Shown here one piece after another: positions 12,140 to 22,784 of a DNA stretch of 64,000 nucleotides. The notes beneath the pieces were generated by a model that worked only from the letters and a program-made list of their open reading frames with translations, was not told the origin of the DNA and made no database searches. Position 1 is the stretch's first letter, and every line of letters begins with the position of its first letter. The translations under genes were made by a program, and so were the position numbers. Location: positions 930,001-994,000 of the forward strand of contig RCTD01000003.1 of assembly GCA_014898415.1 (NCBI GenBank). The letters are read 5' to 3'. The stretch is from Stromatinia cepivora. Taxonomy: Eukaryota; Ascomycota; Leotiomycetes; Helotiales; Sclerotiniaceae.

Positions 12140-13592
12140 ATGAAAACAACAAAAACCTCAACTCAGTTGAACGAAATGTTTCTTCCAAATGGAACGTGTT
12201 TGGGAGATATCAAAGCCGAAATCGCTGAGCACGATTTTCGCATCAGTGATCCTGCAGTAAATGCAGTATGCATCTCGTTTCGACGTACAATACGAGTTCC
12301 CGATGATGAAATTGAGTACCCTCTACTTCCTGATCTTGGAAAGATACCTTTATACTCAATCAAGAAGTACGCTTCAAAATTGCCGAGTGATATAGTTGCA
12401 AAGGGGGGTGCATTCATTCCCATTCGTCGTTCGTTATTCCTTTCGCATAGCCCAATTACTTTTTTATCCTAATGAATTACCCAGGAAGCGAAGCATTCTG
12501 GCTCAATTTCCACTCACACAGTGGACAACCCTTTGCTATCAAGATCTATGTTGGAGGTGTCAACATCATTTCGGGAGAGAATAAATCTGCTACTCATGAA
12601 CAAGAATACAAGGTCAAAAATTGCAAACAAGACTATATCGCCGTGCCCGGTCAACAATGGCTCGATGGTATCCCTAACCCAGACGGTAAAGTGACGCAGT
12701 TTCCTGCTGCACCTACAATTGGCTCAGGATATTCGGTCGAGGCTCAAATAAGTGGCTCGGACAGCCTTGCTGGGATTCAATTTGAAATTATTCCAACATT
12801 TCTAGGGACTGTTAACAACCCAGATGGCGGCTTCCAAGTACTTTTGAAGGATTTGACGGGGAAAACCCTGACACTTCAGGTAAACTCCTCAATGACCCTT
12901 TGGGATGTCAAGAATAGGATACGCGACCTCCAGGGTATACCGCCGTACAAACAGACATTGATCCATGCCGGATGGCGACTTCCCAAGCATTGTAAGCTAC
13001 TATTTTATCCAAAGGTCTACAGATTGAGTTTTGCTAATGAGCCTCCCAGTGACCTTGTCTGAATTTAATATACAAAAGGTTATTAGATCCCAGTCTCCTT
13101 CGAAGGATTTAGTATTGTTGCTTACATATATGATAGGAGTCTACATTACATCTAATAATGTTTATGTACATTCAGCGGAAAACTGAAGAAAAGACCATAT
13201 TTCCTGTAGGACTCTGCCGCCAACCCATTCAAAAAGATATACTCGCTCCCCAACGATACGATTGGGCAAACCGAGGCATCGTCAACGTACAGCTTTTCGA
13301 CCCTGAGACATTCCGCACGATCACGGAGGAGAATGAACCATCAACCCCCATTATGGCCGACATCTATGCACTCAGATTTCCCTTCTCTAAACATTACGGA
13401 GAGCAGGGCTCGGTTTGGGAACGAATCTTGGATTCCATCGTGGCGAAGAGCCATGACGGCTTGGATCATTTTTGGGAGACCACTGGTAATAAGGATAGGA
13501 GTGATGCGAGCGTTGAACATGGAGTTGTGGAGTTGAATGAGGTGGATAGACAGAGTGATTTTGTTGCCCGGGGATATTTAGAGTCGCTGTAG
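12140..13592 (+). CDS. Ubiquitin-like-domain protein, paralogue B; ubiquitin tail degenerate
   Basis: Second copy of the trio. Proposed exons: 12140-12428, 12485-12991, 13050-13078 and 13176-13592 (413 residues). Exon 2 is 507 nt, exactly as in paralogue A. The N-terminal module is conserved ([85 protein letters not shown]). The ubiquitin-like part runs through DLTGKTLTLQV, GIPPYKQTLIHAGWRL and LTLSEFNIQK. The expected last strand plus diglycine is missing: the next stretch reads KDLVLLLTYMIG and is flanked by possible splice sites only 15-26 nt apart. Skipping to the TTCAG at 13175 keeps the frame but drops the tail. The C-terminal module is diverged (IQKDIL, STPIMADIYALRFPF). An upstream in-frame ATG at 11978 would add 54 residues with a hydrophobic start; ATG 12140 gives lengths matching paralogue A. 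Possibly a decaying gene. Confidence 0.6.
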
Positions 13593-14396
13593 AAGCTAGG
13601 AATGGACTAGACTCGGGATTTTTATGGTGGAAACTGCTGTGTGAGGGCTTGGAAACAAAATTTATGACGCTCAGCATTAGGAATTGGGATGACTCTTCAT
13701 GCTAGAAAAAGATGACTTTAGATTTTCAGACATGAATATTGGTCAGATCTTGTAAATAAGCATGGTTCATTAGTTGTGTCAAAAATACGTGCTAGCCCTA
13801 AGCTACGACATATGAATTTTTCACATAGCTTGGCTCTTCAAAAGTTACTACCTACCTAGTACGCACAATCATATCGGCCGTTCACTTATGCCAAATCGAC
13901 ATGATTCACATAACCTGAAATCTTAAGAGGAATTACGAAAACAAACAACCTCTGGAACATTCTCAAATTCGTCTGTCTGTCCGACAATATCCGCTACCTT
14001 GCAGGTATCTATTCCCTGTCTGTTTCACCGGCACAGTACTTTACCCTATTGGAAGTCAGGTAGACAGTCATCTACAGGTGAACTTGGAAGCCTAGCGTAA
14101 TACGATCTAGGGGACGCGTTGTGCGACTGGAAGGGTCTTGGGATGGGAGAGTCGGGAGTTTGTGGAGATGTGTTTCGAATCTTGTTGCGATGCGATTTCC
14201 AACGATGTCTTTCTTTGATGTTTGTGGATGTGTGGAATTCTCTTGTTAAACTTGGAGTTTCTTGGTCTTTGGGCGGAATCACAAGGGATATTTAAGGAAT
14301 GGGCGGTCTGCGAAATTGAATAGACATTCTTACTTCTCATAATTATTGTTTCTAAAAGTAACATCTACAACGACTTACAACGCGGTAATTTTCACC
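13593..14396. other. Spacer between paralogues B and C
   Basis: About 0.8 kb. Open frames at 14046-14364 on the minus strand show no domain and lie against the promoter of paralogue C. Nothing else is supported. Confidence 0.4.
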
Positions 14397-15890
14397 ATGG
14401 CTTCCCCACCTCTCAAGGTTGAGTTGAGGTACGCTATTGAGAATACCACAGGAGGCTTTAAAAGAATGAGCATCAAGAAAGTCAGTGGGGGCCACATTGA
14501 AATCTCATTTCATCGGACCATTCGGGTCCCGGATGACTGTAATACTCACCAGCTTCCCCCCGACCTTGGAAACTTCCCCATCTTTTCCATAGATGAACAC
14601 GCAGAGAAATTACCTGTTGATCTTGTTAGAAAAGGAGGAGTGTTCATTCCCATCTTTCGTAAGTCCCATCATTGTTTTTGTGAAGTATCTGAAAAGCAGT
14701 GATTGAACGGATCGAACAGAACGCGAGGCATTATGGATCCGATTTTTTACAGACAATCTGACCCCGTTCGCGATTAAAGTTTACGTCGGTGGTATCAATG
14801 CTGTTTCAGGACAGAGCAAACACGACCCTGTAGGATCTAACGAAGCTGACAAGCATACAATGGGGAAGCAAAACTATCTTGTGGTGCCAGGGCAAGAATG
14901 GCTGGATGGAGTTGTGAGATCTGATGGAACAGTGATGCAGTTTGTGGCGGTACCTACCGGCTCCGGATACTCAGTCGAAGCACAGATCACGGGAGCCGAC
15001 AAGATTGCTGGCCTCCAATTTGAAATCATTCCTATCCTACCAGGGCCTGACTTTACTGGCACAATATACGCCCATACTTTGACAGGGAAGACAATAACTT
15101 TGTCTGCGCACTCTCGTATGACTGTCGGAGAGCTCAAGATGAAAGTATCGAAAAAGGAAGGAATACCAACAGATCAACAACGAATGATATGTTTGGGGAA
15201 GCAGCTTGAGGATCACTGTTTGTTCTATTCAATCAAAAAAAATCTGCAAAACATAGCCAAGCTGACATACGACCCGCAGTTACGTTACGGGATTACGATA
15301 TAAAGGAGGTCAGTAATGCACCATCAGTTGCGATAATTACGTACTTATATAATTAATAGGGAATGATAGTTCATTTGATCCTCAGGTTACGTGGAGGTGG
15401 AAATAACCCGATACCACCAAAGATGGCAAAGCAGATGGAGGAAAAAGCAGAAAAGCAATTATACGAAAAATTATACGAACTAACATTAGCACCTGGAGGT
15501 TCTATTCATCAAGCAATCCGCAAAGACCATTTTGGCAAACATCGATATGACGAAAAGCATGCAGTTATGTTTAACATGCAACTCCTAGGTCCAAAAACAT
15601 TCCAGCTAGTCACCGGCTTGCCACCTCCCCAGACTCCGGTTTCCGCCGAAACATATGCAGAGTACGGATACCCATTCTTCGAAATGTACAACGAACCAAG
15701 GGCACTTACGGGAACATTTGGCGAACTGCTAAAAAGTGTAGGAGATATTGACAAGGAAAAGAATGTGAACTTGGAAGTCCATCAAAGGGAGAAGGGTTTA
15801 CATTTCAGGACTGTGAAACTGAACACGGTGGATGAGATTAGCGACTTTTATCCTGATTTGGTAATCTGCAAGAAGAACGCTAAGCAATGA
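14397..15890 (+). CDS. Ubiquitin-like-domain protein, paralogue C with intact RLRGG tail
   Basis: Third copy of the trio. Exons 14397-14658, 14720-15217, 15280-15308 and 15360-15890 give 439 residues with closing phases and the same intron positions as A and B. The N-terminal module has [68 protein letters not shown] and [20 protein letters not shown]. The ubiquitin-like domain runs [15 protein letters not shown] sequence, [21 protein letters not shown] and, across two small introns, TLRDYDIKE and LILRLRGGG at about residues 270-278. This is the most ubiquitin-like of the three; the residue matching Lys48 is Lys. The C-terminal module follows the diglycine ([35 protein letters not shown]). 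An in-frame ATG at 14346 is an alternative start. Function unknown. Confidence 0.82.
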
Positions 15891-18322
15891 TGCGGGTATG
15901 AGTGTTAGGATGGAGAGGGAGGTTGACTGATGAGCGCGATACCTTGATGAGTAACTGCGAGAATCGCAAAATGAAAATGGAACGAGTTCAACGCACTCGA
16001 GCAATATTTATGAGCATAGCGCATGCAAGAGTTCATCTCAACTAGAACTTGTTCCCGTGTATGAGTACTTTCGCTCAGAATGTGTGATCTAATCTGGCGT
16101 AATGCACTTAAAACCACAACCACGTCACGAGCTAATCATCCAATTGCCAGCTGCACAATGAAAATCTTTTTCTTTTCATTCGACCAAGCCGGCTAGACTG
16201 TCACAATGCGTGGGAAAGTCCCATCGATGTGTCCATGAAAGAATTCAATCACGTGATCACCCATCCGTAGACTCACTTTCCCAACAAGAGCATTGAAAAG
16301 ACACAAAGACGGCAATAGAAATAGAATAGTTGAACCACAAAAGCTCCAACGAATAAAATTTTCCAAAAAATCAAATATTGGGGAATCATCCCACCCATCA
16401 AAAAATCGAATTAATAAAAACAAATGAATTCGCGCGCAAAGCCCCACTCCGCCCGTTGAACCTGCACAAATCTGTAATATAGTCGGGACTACCTATCAAA
16501 TGCTCTTGTCCGGTCAAGTCTGTCTTCTTTTTCGTTTAGGGTGGCTTAGATGTAACCCCACAAAATTACCCAGCGTTGAGCCAATATCTCGCTTAAAGAT
16601 TTAGGGGAAATCGAAATCAAAATTTCAAGTGTATTTTGGATGTTGTAACTTAATATACAGCTGGAATTTTTTGTTCGGTAGGCTATTTCTAGTTTTAGTT
16701 GTGGATTTTTCCTAAAAAAAAAAAATTGCTTTTTCTTGCACTTTGGAATTTTGAACTGAGAAAATTTATGCTTGTATTTTGGGATGTGAGCTCCGCTACC
16801 TTCATACAATATTTCGAAATCGCAGAAATCTCAATAACACAAGAAATGATTTTCTTCGGAAATCACAGGAATATTATACCATACTACATTCCTACCATAA
16901 CACGATGTCTCTATCACTAATTAAATCCTCGAAACTTGTATTGTGCGACTGAGGAATATTCGACGTCTTTACCACCGTACTGGGAAATCATTCAGGAACA
17001 TAACGAAGCAAATTTTAGACTGAGAGTATCAGCTCGATCCAATCTCAGAAAAACAATCAAACTTCGCACATCCAGTATTGGGCAGTCGTTGAGAATCAGG
17101 GTTAATTGGCATCGAACCCCCCCTACAGGCATCAAGCTCATGTCATTTTTGACTGCCGTTTTAAACCTTTCACAATGAAACTGTACCATATAAGTTTACC
17201 GTCCTCGCACGCCCAAGTCTTAGTACCAATTAAAGAATAGAAGTACACGTATTTCCTCCTCCAATGCCCAGTCAAAGCCCTCTTGTCATCCTCCAATCTC
17301 CTTTATCTGAAAGTTATATTCACTATCACATCCACCGCACCCACCGCCTGGCAGAAAGTCAAAGTTTTGTTGCATATCTGCTATAGGGCATTGAAGCCTG
17401 AAGATGCATATAAGCTCTCACAAGCTCTATTCCCATTTTCCTTTCCTTCATACTTGTGGCGGTTTCTTAACGAGAACATCAAGGTGGTTTTTAAGCTTTA
17501 AACTATAATCTGTTCACTTGATTACGTTAAAATCTGTGAAGCTTTTTTCAGCTTGTACTATTCATGTTAATATATACCAAATATAACAATTTTATAACTT
17601 ATCTTTATTAATTAAAAATGTAAATGATGAGGTGTTGTTGTCGATGGTGGGGGAAAGAGTGACTGAAAGCACCCCTACTGTAGAGGCGATGAGTCAGCAT
17701 GCTTCCTCAATGTCTTGTCTCCTGAAGCGAGATTACCACCACGCCTTCATATCACTTATGCTGAACTCAAAGATATAAAAATCACGGTTCCCAACATTAT
17801 CTTGGGGCTTCTTATTGGCCTATAGCGTTTGTCATACTATGCGATTCATTGAGAATGGCTCGTACCATTATTGTTGGAATATTTAGATTGTGGAAGAATC
17901 ACCAGGGTGAATGTCTCGGTGTCAGATCACAAGCGGTATCGTATGATACACGAATAATCAATATTCCAAGTAAGTCTCCCATGGCTTTCTCTATATAGCG
18001 TTGCTGCTATGAACGTTTCGTGAAATTTGTAACTACCCTCAGCACAACTACATTCAGTATTCCTAATCTTTTAGAATTCCGGTACAAAGTTCGAAGCTCA
18101 TTGAGACTTGGCTTGCTACCGACATCTGACAGCAGCAAGATAGTCACCGCATAAGTCAAGAAGCAAACCCGACGGTGTGAATACCCGGCGCAAATGGAGG
18201 ATCCCTTACTACAAATGGCGGGGCTGCCTGGAATGAGGCCTCTTGGGGATGGTCCACTTCCCGACGACGGAGTCGATCGCACACCAACCGAGAGGCATAT
18301 CTACAATACCAGGGAATCGTAA
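15891..18322. other. Gene-poor stretch with no supported gene
   Basis: About 2.4 kb with short overlapping open frames on both strands (e.g. 16193-16447 minus, 16936-17178 plus, 17283-17501 plus). None has a domain, convincing leader or splice pattern. A possible first exon starts at ATG 17855 (MARTIIVGIFRLWKN...) and ends at a good GTAAGT donor near 17971. A second coding-like run starts at ATG 18194 (MEDPLLQMAGLPGM...). Either could be a 5' exon of the next gene, but I could not join them in phase. Confidence 0.35.
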
Positions 18323-18325
18323 AGC

Positions 18326-19913
18326 TTGGGGGGATGGTCAAAACAATTCTTATCATCTGACGGACGAGTACGATATTTGGAACGCAGCTCATTAGCTTCG
18401 TATGCTACAAACAGAAATACCTTCCTTGGTTTACCTTGCGATCATAAAGACCAATGGCATAGAGGTCAATATCATTGGACCGCTCCATCAAAGACAAGAT
18501 TTGTGCCTTGTGGTCAAAAAGTACCATATTATTTTAATGGCTATAGTTGTTCTCCAGACTGGTATTATTCCACGTCGCCAAAATTTCGGGACTATGCTCA
18601 TACACATTTCAGGCTGCTGAAAAATTTAATGGCTTTGCCTCTTCTGATTAGGGAGAACATCTTTGAAATTGTCATCAATTGTGTATATTCGGGTGACATC
18701 CAGTCCCTCCTTTATTGGGTCACCACCGACGAAATACCAACACATCCCCTGGGGCTTGATACCTCTGAAGCACGTACAAAGTATGACATAGTTCCGACAC
18801 TCGAAAACAAGATTAGCAACTGGTGGAACTGTAGTGTGGGAGAGTTCTGTTGGGTAAGAGGGTTTGCCGAAGCATTAAGAAGACGAGAAAATGATGGCAG
18901 CCAGGAGGCGAGGGACGTTTTGATCGATTTTCTGGGATTTATTAGCAGGCGCGTTGTGTGGTGTGTAAAGTGTGGCAACGAATGCTGGGTGAATGACAAT
19001 AATACTCCTATGATTGAGGTGGGTAATCATTTCTCCACAACAAACAATCCAACTCAGCTTTTCAAGGAATAACCTAACGAGTCTGTGTTTTCAGAAGTCT
19101 TTGACATGGCTGAAAAGAAACAAATTGTTTTATCCTTGCATGAAGCACATTTCTATCGACTTTGAGCCCCGAGATGAGTTCAATGTACCTTTTGCCGAAG
19201 ATTTTGTTGCTTTGTGCAATTACATGTCGGCCAACCTCCCCAATCTCGAATCTGTTATTCTTTGGTTAAAAATTACGGAAGATGACTTCCGTGAGGTTTT
19301 GAAATCCCCAATGGGATTCTCATGGGTCAGGGCGTTCAAAGAATTACCACTCCAAAAAGTTGAGATTTGCCCATTATTGACGGATCTTGATGAATCGAAC
19401 GAGGCTAGGGTAAGGAGGTTGCAATACCCCATAGGCAGCAGGCTCGATTACTTTATCGAGGGCCATCATATGTTAGATAGCCTACGAAGCCTTCTTCTCA
19501 ACGATCCAAACAAAGAGAGAGTCTTGATTAGCCATATATTGACACCAGGTTCCAAACTGTGGGGCTTTACCGATGACATTGATGAGGACGCTTATATCTC
19601 ATTACAATATATGGAAAGCTGGCTGAGCTACACTGACGATGTTGCTGATGATGCTTACATCTCATTACAATATATGGAAAGTTGGAACGTAGTCCGAGAG
19701 AAATCCATTCTCCGCACCCCTCGACGTTTCAAAAATATGAAGGCTAATGGCAAGTTTCTGAGACTACGACAATATCAATTGCCTCGCCAGAGTCCTCCTA
19801 ACCAACAAGTACTTCCGCTAGAGGCTCTACTGGAATGCCCACAAGAGTCGTTTCGCAATCTTCTTCCAGGAAATGGATGGCCAAGATCAGCCTGGTACCA
19901 AATGAAGCTTTAG
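18326..19913 (+). CDS. Unrecognised F-box-like protein, 5' end unresolved
   Basis: Exons 18326-19018 and 19095-19913 are joined in phase (GTGGGT donor, TTTTCAG acceptor). The frame is open from 18323 but its first ATG is at 18629, giving MALPLLIRENIFEIVINCVY, which resembles the start of F-box-like proteins (LPLEIREKI...). The roughly 100 codons upstream are rich in Cys, His and Trp (e.g. CDHKDQWHRGQYHW, YSCSPDWYYSTSP) and look coding, so an upstream exon is likely. A Cys pair (WCVKCGNECW) precedes the intron. The second exon has PNLESVILWL, reminiscent of the leucine-rich parts of such proteins, and an in-frame 63-nt duplication (AYISLQYMESW twice). No catalytic motif was seen. Probably one of the large, poorly described F-box-like families common in these fungi; this is inferred from composition. 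Confidence 0.5.
19572..19688 (+). repeat. In-frame 63-nt direct duplication inside the F-box-like gene
   Basis: The stretch from 19572 (GATGACATTGATGAGGAC...) recurs from 19635 (GACGATGTTGCTGATGAT...) with the same spacing. It produces two copies of D-D-x-x-(E/D)-D-A-Y-I-S-L-Q-Y-M-E-S-W, 21 residues apart. The copies differ at several, mostly third, codon positions, so the duplication is not very recent and the protein frame has been kept. Confidence 0.85.
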
Positions 19914-20410
19914 TTCTAGCATAAGATAAATTACACGCGTTGATTTTCAAAAACATTTGATATTTTGTGATGATCCTGACAATATCATGAGTGATGGAAA
20001 CATTCACACAGTTTTAGTTACCAAGACATGAATAATGAGTCTATTCAGTTTTCTGATGATTTTAACAATAAATCTTTATTTAGCATATGGCCCCGACTAC
20101 TTTGAACGTATTTGATATCATAATAGTCTGAGATTTTTGCAGCGGCTAAAGAAGTAGTCATATCGACCGCAGGCCCTTAGTCTTTCTTTGCAGATACCGA
20201 GTTCAAAACTACTTGGAGATAACGATTACTTTGAACGAGCGTAATTTTGTCGTAACTTTTCATCTATTTTGTTACCAGACTAGACCATTTTAGTCACGGC
20301 AATTGTTACCGCAGTTGTTAGCTCCAAGCCTAGTCTATGCCACTAAGATAATCGAACTAAGCTAAGGTTATAGACCTAAGAAGCTTAATCTAGCCTCACT
20401 AATGTCACCC

Positions 20411-20419
20411 TATATAAAT
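20411..20419 (+). promoter_or_regulatory. TATA box of the 107-aa membrane protein gene
   Basis: TATATAAAT lies about 120 nt before the ATG at 20539. It is followed by a CT-rich leader (CATTCTTCC repeated) and an A-rich approach to the start codon, a typical fungal core-promoter arrangement. Confidence 0.6.
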
Positions 20420-20538
20420 ATCATCTCCTCCCATGACTTTCATTCTTCCATTCTTTCATTCTTCCACTCTCAAAATCTTCATTCAGCCTAATTAAAAAGA
20501 CCCAAATTATCCACCACAATTCTCGAAAAATCATCAGA

Positions 20539-20862
20539 ATGGATCACCAAACCTTCAAAGTTTGTCTCCCCTGCGATACCGTCGAGCTCTCCATCGAGTT
20601 GCCCCCTTTTGGCACCATCCTTTTATTTGTCTTCGAGTGCATGTGTCTGTACGGCATGTACAAATTAATCAAATTGATTCATAATGCAATCAATTCCATC
20701 TGCACATTCCGCAGTGTATCAATAGAGGAGGAGATGAGGATTGTAGAGCTCTGCAAGGAGGACCAACGTAGTGAGTGTCAGTGGTTGGAAGAGGATGAGA
20801 TTTCGGACGCTGAAATTTGGGAAGCTAAGATGGTGGTGGACGGTATTATAAAATTGGAATGA
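20539..20862 (+). CDS. Small single-pass membrane protein, 107 aa, unknown
   Basis: Single exon with a strong TATA, pyrimidine-rich leader and AGAATGG start context. The protein has about 27 polar residues, a hydrophobic segment at about 28-50 (TILLFVFECMCLYGMYKLI), then a short basic part and an acidic C-terminal half (EEEMRIVELCKED, WLEEDEISDAEIWE). It has several Cys on both sides of the membrane segment. I recognise no family. The promoter makes a real gene more likely than chance. It has two small membrane-protein neighbours at 22203-22784 and 23833-24366 on the other strand, with similar layout but no obvious sequence identity. Confidence 0.55.
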   Translation: MDHQTFKVCLPCDTVELSIELPPFGTILLFVFECMCLYGMYKLIKLIHNAINSICTFRSVSIEEEMRIVELCKEDQRSECQWLEEDEISDAEIWEAKMVVDGIIKLE

Positions 20863-22202
20863 TGTACTATGCGGTGGATGGATAGTTTGGGGTGTGATAT
20901 GATGGACAGATGGGACGGTTGTGGATTTTTTAAAATCTTGTTCGGTCTATGTATCGGGCGCTGTTATCATCACTCGGTAAAAGTCTTGGTCACGATTTTG
21001 AGTTGAATTTCTTTATGATTCTCTTACTTTCAATGTACAAGATCTGTCCCATAATCTAATCCGAACTATTACTCTATCTCATGCAATATGACTGTACAAA
21101 TAAATGCTCCATGTGTGAAATAGTGAAGTACCTATAATTTTAGGGTTTGCGAAATCGCTACACCCAATTTCATAACGTGTATCCAAAACCTTAAATTTCA
21201 GAGCTTTCGTAAAAAAACACCTTTTGTTCAAATTCTGAAATCCAATTTATAATAATTTCATCAAATCAGATTCAATTCAATTGAAATTTGGATCAAATGA
21301 TAAAGAATTTATCATTTTATATTTTATATTTCATATAATTTTCAATTAATTCTGAATTTTAATTATCGCGATTTAATTTTAAAAATGGAATCAAAAAAAA
21401 ATTCGAGTTAACTTAATTTTCAATCTCGTTAATTTTATAAATCTTTAAAATTTCACTATTCACCTTGAATTCAATTCAATCAATATAATCTCAAACTCAA
21501 AAAACTCTTCGGAATAATTTGGATATCAATTATTAATATTATTAACTAAATTTTGAAATATCCAAATAACTTCAATATTGAATTAAAATAATAATTATTC
21601 GAATTATTGATTCCAGCAGAAAAGTTTATAGCTCAAAAAATCATGTTTTTGGACACACGTTATGAAATTGGGTATACGATGATCAGTGATGTCATAAAAT
21701 CCAATTTACAGGGGCCGGCTTGAACTTCGGATTTCAGGAGTATCAATTGAGTTGTGTTATCTTCTTATATTATCGCGCAGACATATAGAAATGACGTTAT
21801 TGTCACTGAGTTTTACACATATTCATACGATATTTAACTTTTTGAAATATATACCCCGACATTTTCTGGTTAAAATTATGGCTTTCTCTCGAACATTTTG
21901 AGTACGAAACATGGATTACAACATTAGAGTGGCTCTTCTGTAAAAAGTTTGTATAGATCGTCAAATTATCTGTATTTATTTAGGAAATCTGAAGTTTGAT
22001 CTTCGCTTGTAACGCCTGTAATAATCTACATTGCCCACACATTCCGCCGGTATAGAATGTTGGTTGGATGTTCAAATGAATGCGATATATTCAAAATTAG
22101 TTTTTGTTCCAGGTCCAAATTTATCCTCCCCTATTTCTCTTCCATTGACTCCCATCCTTTCACAAGTCCCTCTTCCACCTGACTTTTCACGACCTCAGCC
22201 TG
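20863..22202. other. Intergenic stretch containing a TIR element
   Basis: About 1.3 kb. The centre is the inverted-repeat element at 21161-21674. The flanks are moderately A+T-rich with no supported gene. The frame at 22031-22213 (+) overlaps the end of the minus-strand gene and looks like its shadow. Confidence 0.5.
21161..21674. mobile_element. Non-autonomous TIR element (MITE-like), about 514 bp, A+T-rich core
   Basis: The left end CACCCAATTTCATAACGTG (from 21161) is mirrored by the reverse complement of 21647-21674 (TACCCAATTTCATAACGTG...). The ends match over 28 bp at all but two positions, continuing into TCCAAAA, with weaker similarity beyond. Both ends are bordered by TA (21159-21160 and 21675-21676), as expected for a Tc1/mariner-type target duplication. 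The interior is very A+T-rich and has no open frame, consistent with a non-autonomous, RIP-affected copy. Confidence 0.75.
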
Positions 22203-22784
22203 CTATTTCTTGAATAGCTTTCCGTAATCCTTGGCCATTCTGAATGCTTCTTGCCTTCTTTTTGCCTCTTCCTTCTTCCCTGATTTGAAGCGGGTGGAAT
22301 CGGATAGGGCGGGCCAATTGCTGCGTTCCTTGTACATTTTGAGTTCTTCTGACAAAGCTTTATTCTTATACTTCAAGATTTGGTGTTCGTAGGTGTTGCA
22401 GATCTGGACACACGAATAGAGACAAAATAAAGCAAGGAAAACTATGACGAAGGCTCGAATTGTAAAGTCGAAATTTGTCGCAGTGGTATGAGCGAGACGG
22501 GTTCTGAGAGTCTCAAGCTTATGAGCGAGATTAATCCTAAGCAGATTATGTTAGACTTGTCCTGCAAAGTATCAAATAATATCGACTTACTTTATTGTCT
22601 CCGTATCGAGATTGTCTTCGCTTCTGGTCCTTAGGTTCTCATTGTATTTGCAATAAAGCGGTGCTATTGGCTTCGGAATGAATTGAGTGACGGCTTCTAA
22701 TGACAACACATGGAGGAGAAATCGATTAAAGATTTCTAAACACACCATGTTTAACATGATGCGGAAAAGAGATTGTAAGAACAT
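22203..22784 (-). CDS. Single-pass membrane protein with basic coiled-coil tail, 175 aa
   Basis: Exons 22591-22784 and 22203-22536, with a 54-nt intron (GTAAGT...CTTAG), give 175 residues with closing phase. The N-terminus is moderately hydrophobic (MFLQSLFRIMLNMVCLEIF). A clear membrane helix sits in exon 2 (FTIRAFVIVFLALFCLYSC). After it comes a heptad-like charged region (LKYKNKALSEELKMYKER) and a Lys/Arg-rich end (SGKKEEAKRRQEAF...KLFKK). I recognise no family. The layout of one helix followed by a basic coiled coil is shared with the next gene at 23833-24366 on the same strand. Confidence 0.6.

Noticed and set aside
16546..16920. Opposed open frames around a poly-A run
   Set aside because: A+T-driven frames, no recognisable content.
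17108..17135. GGTTCGAT-like T-loop word on the minus strand suggesting a tRNA
   Set aside because: The flanking bases do not pair into a T-arm or acceptor stem; no anticodon arm found.
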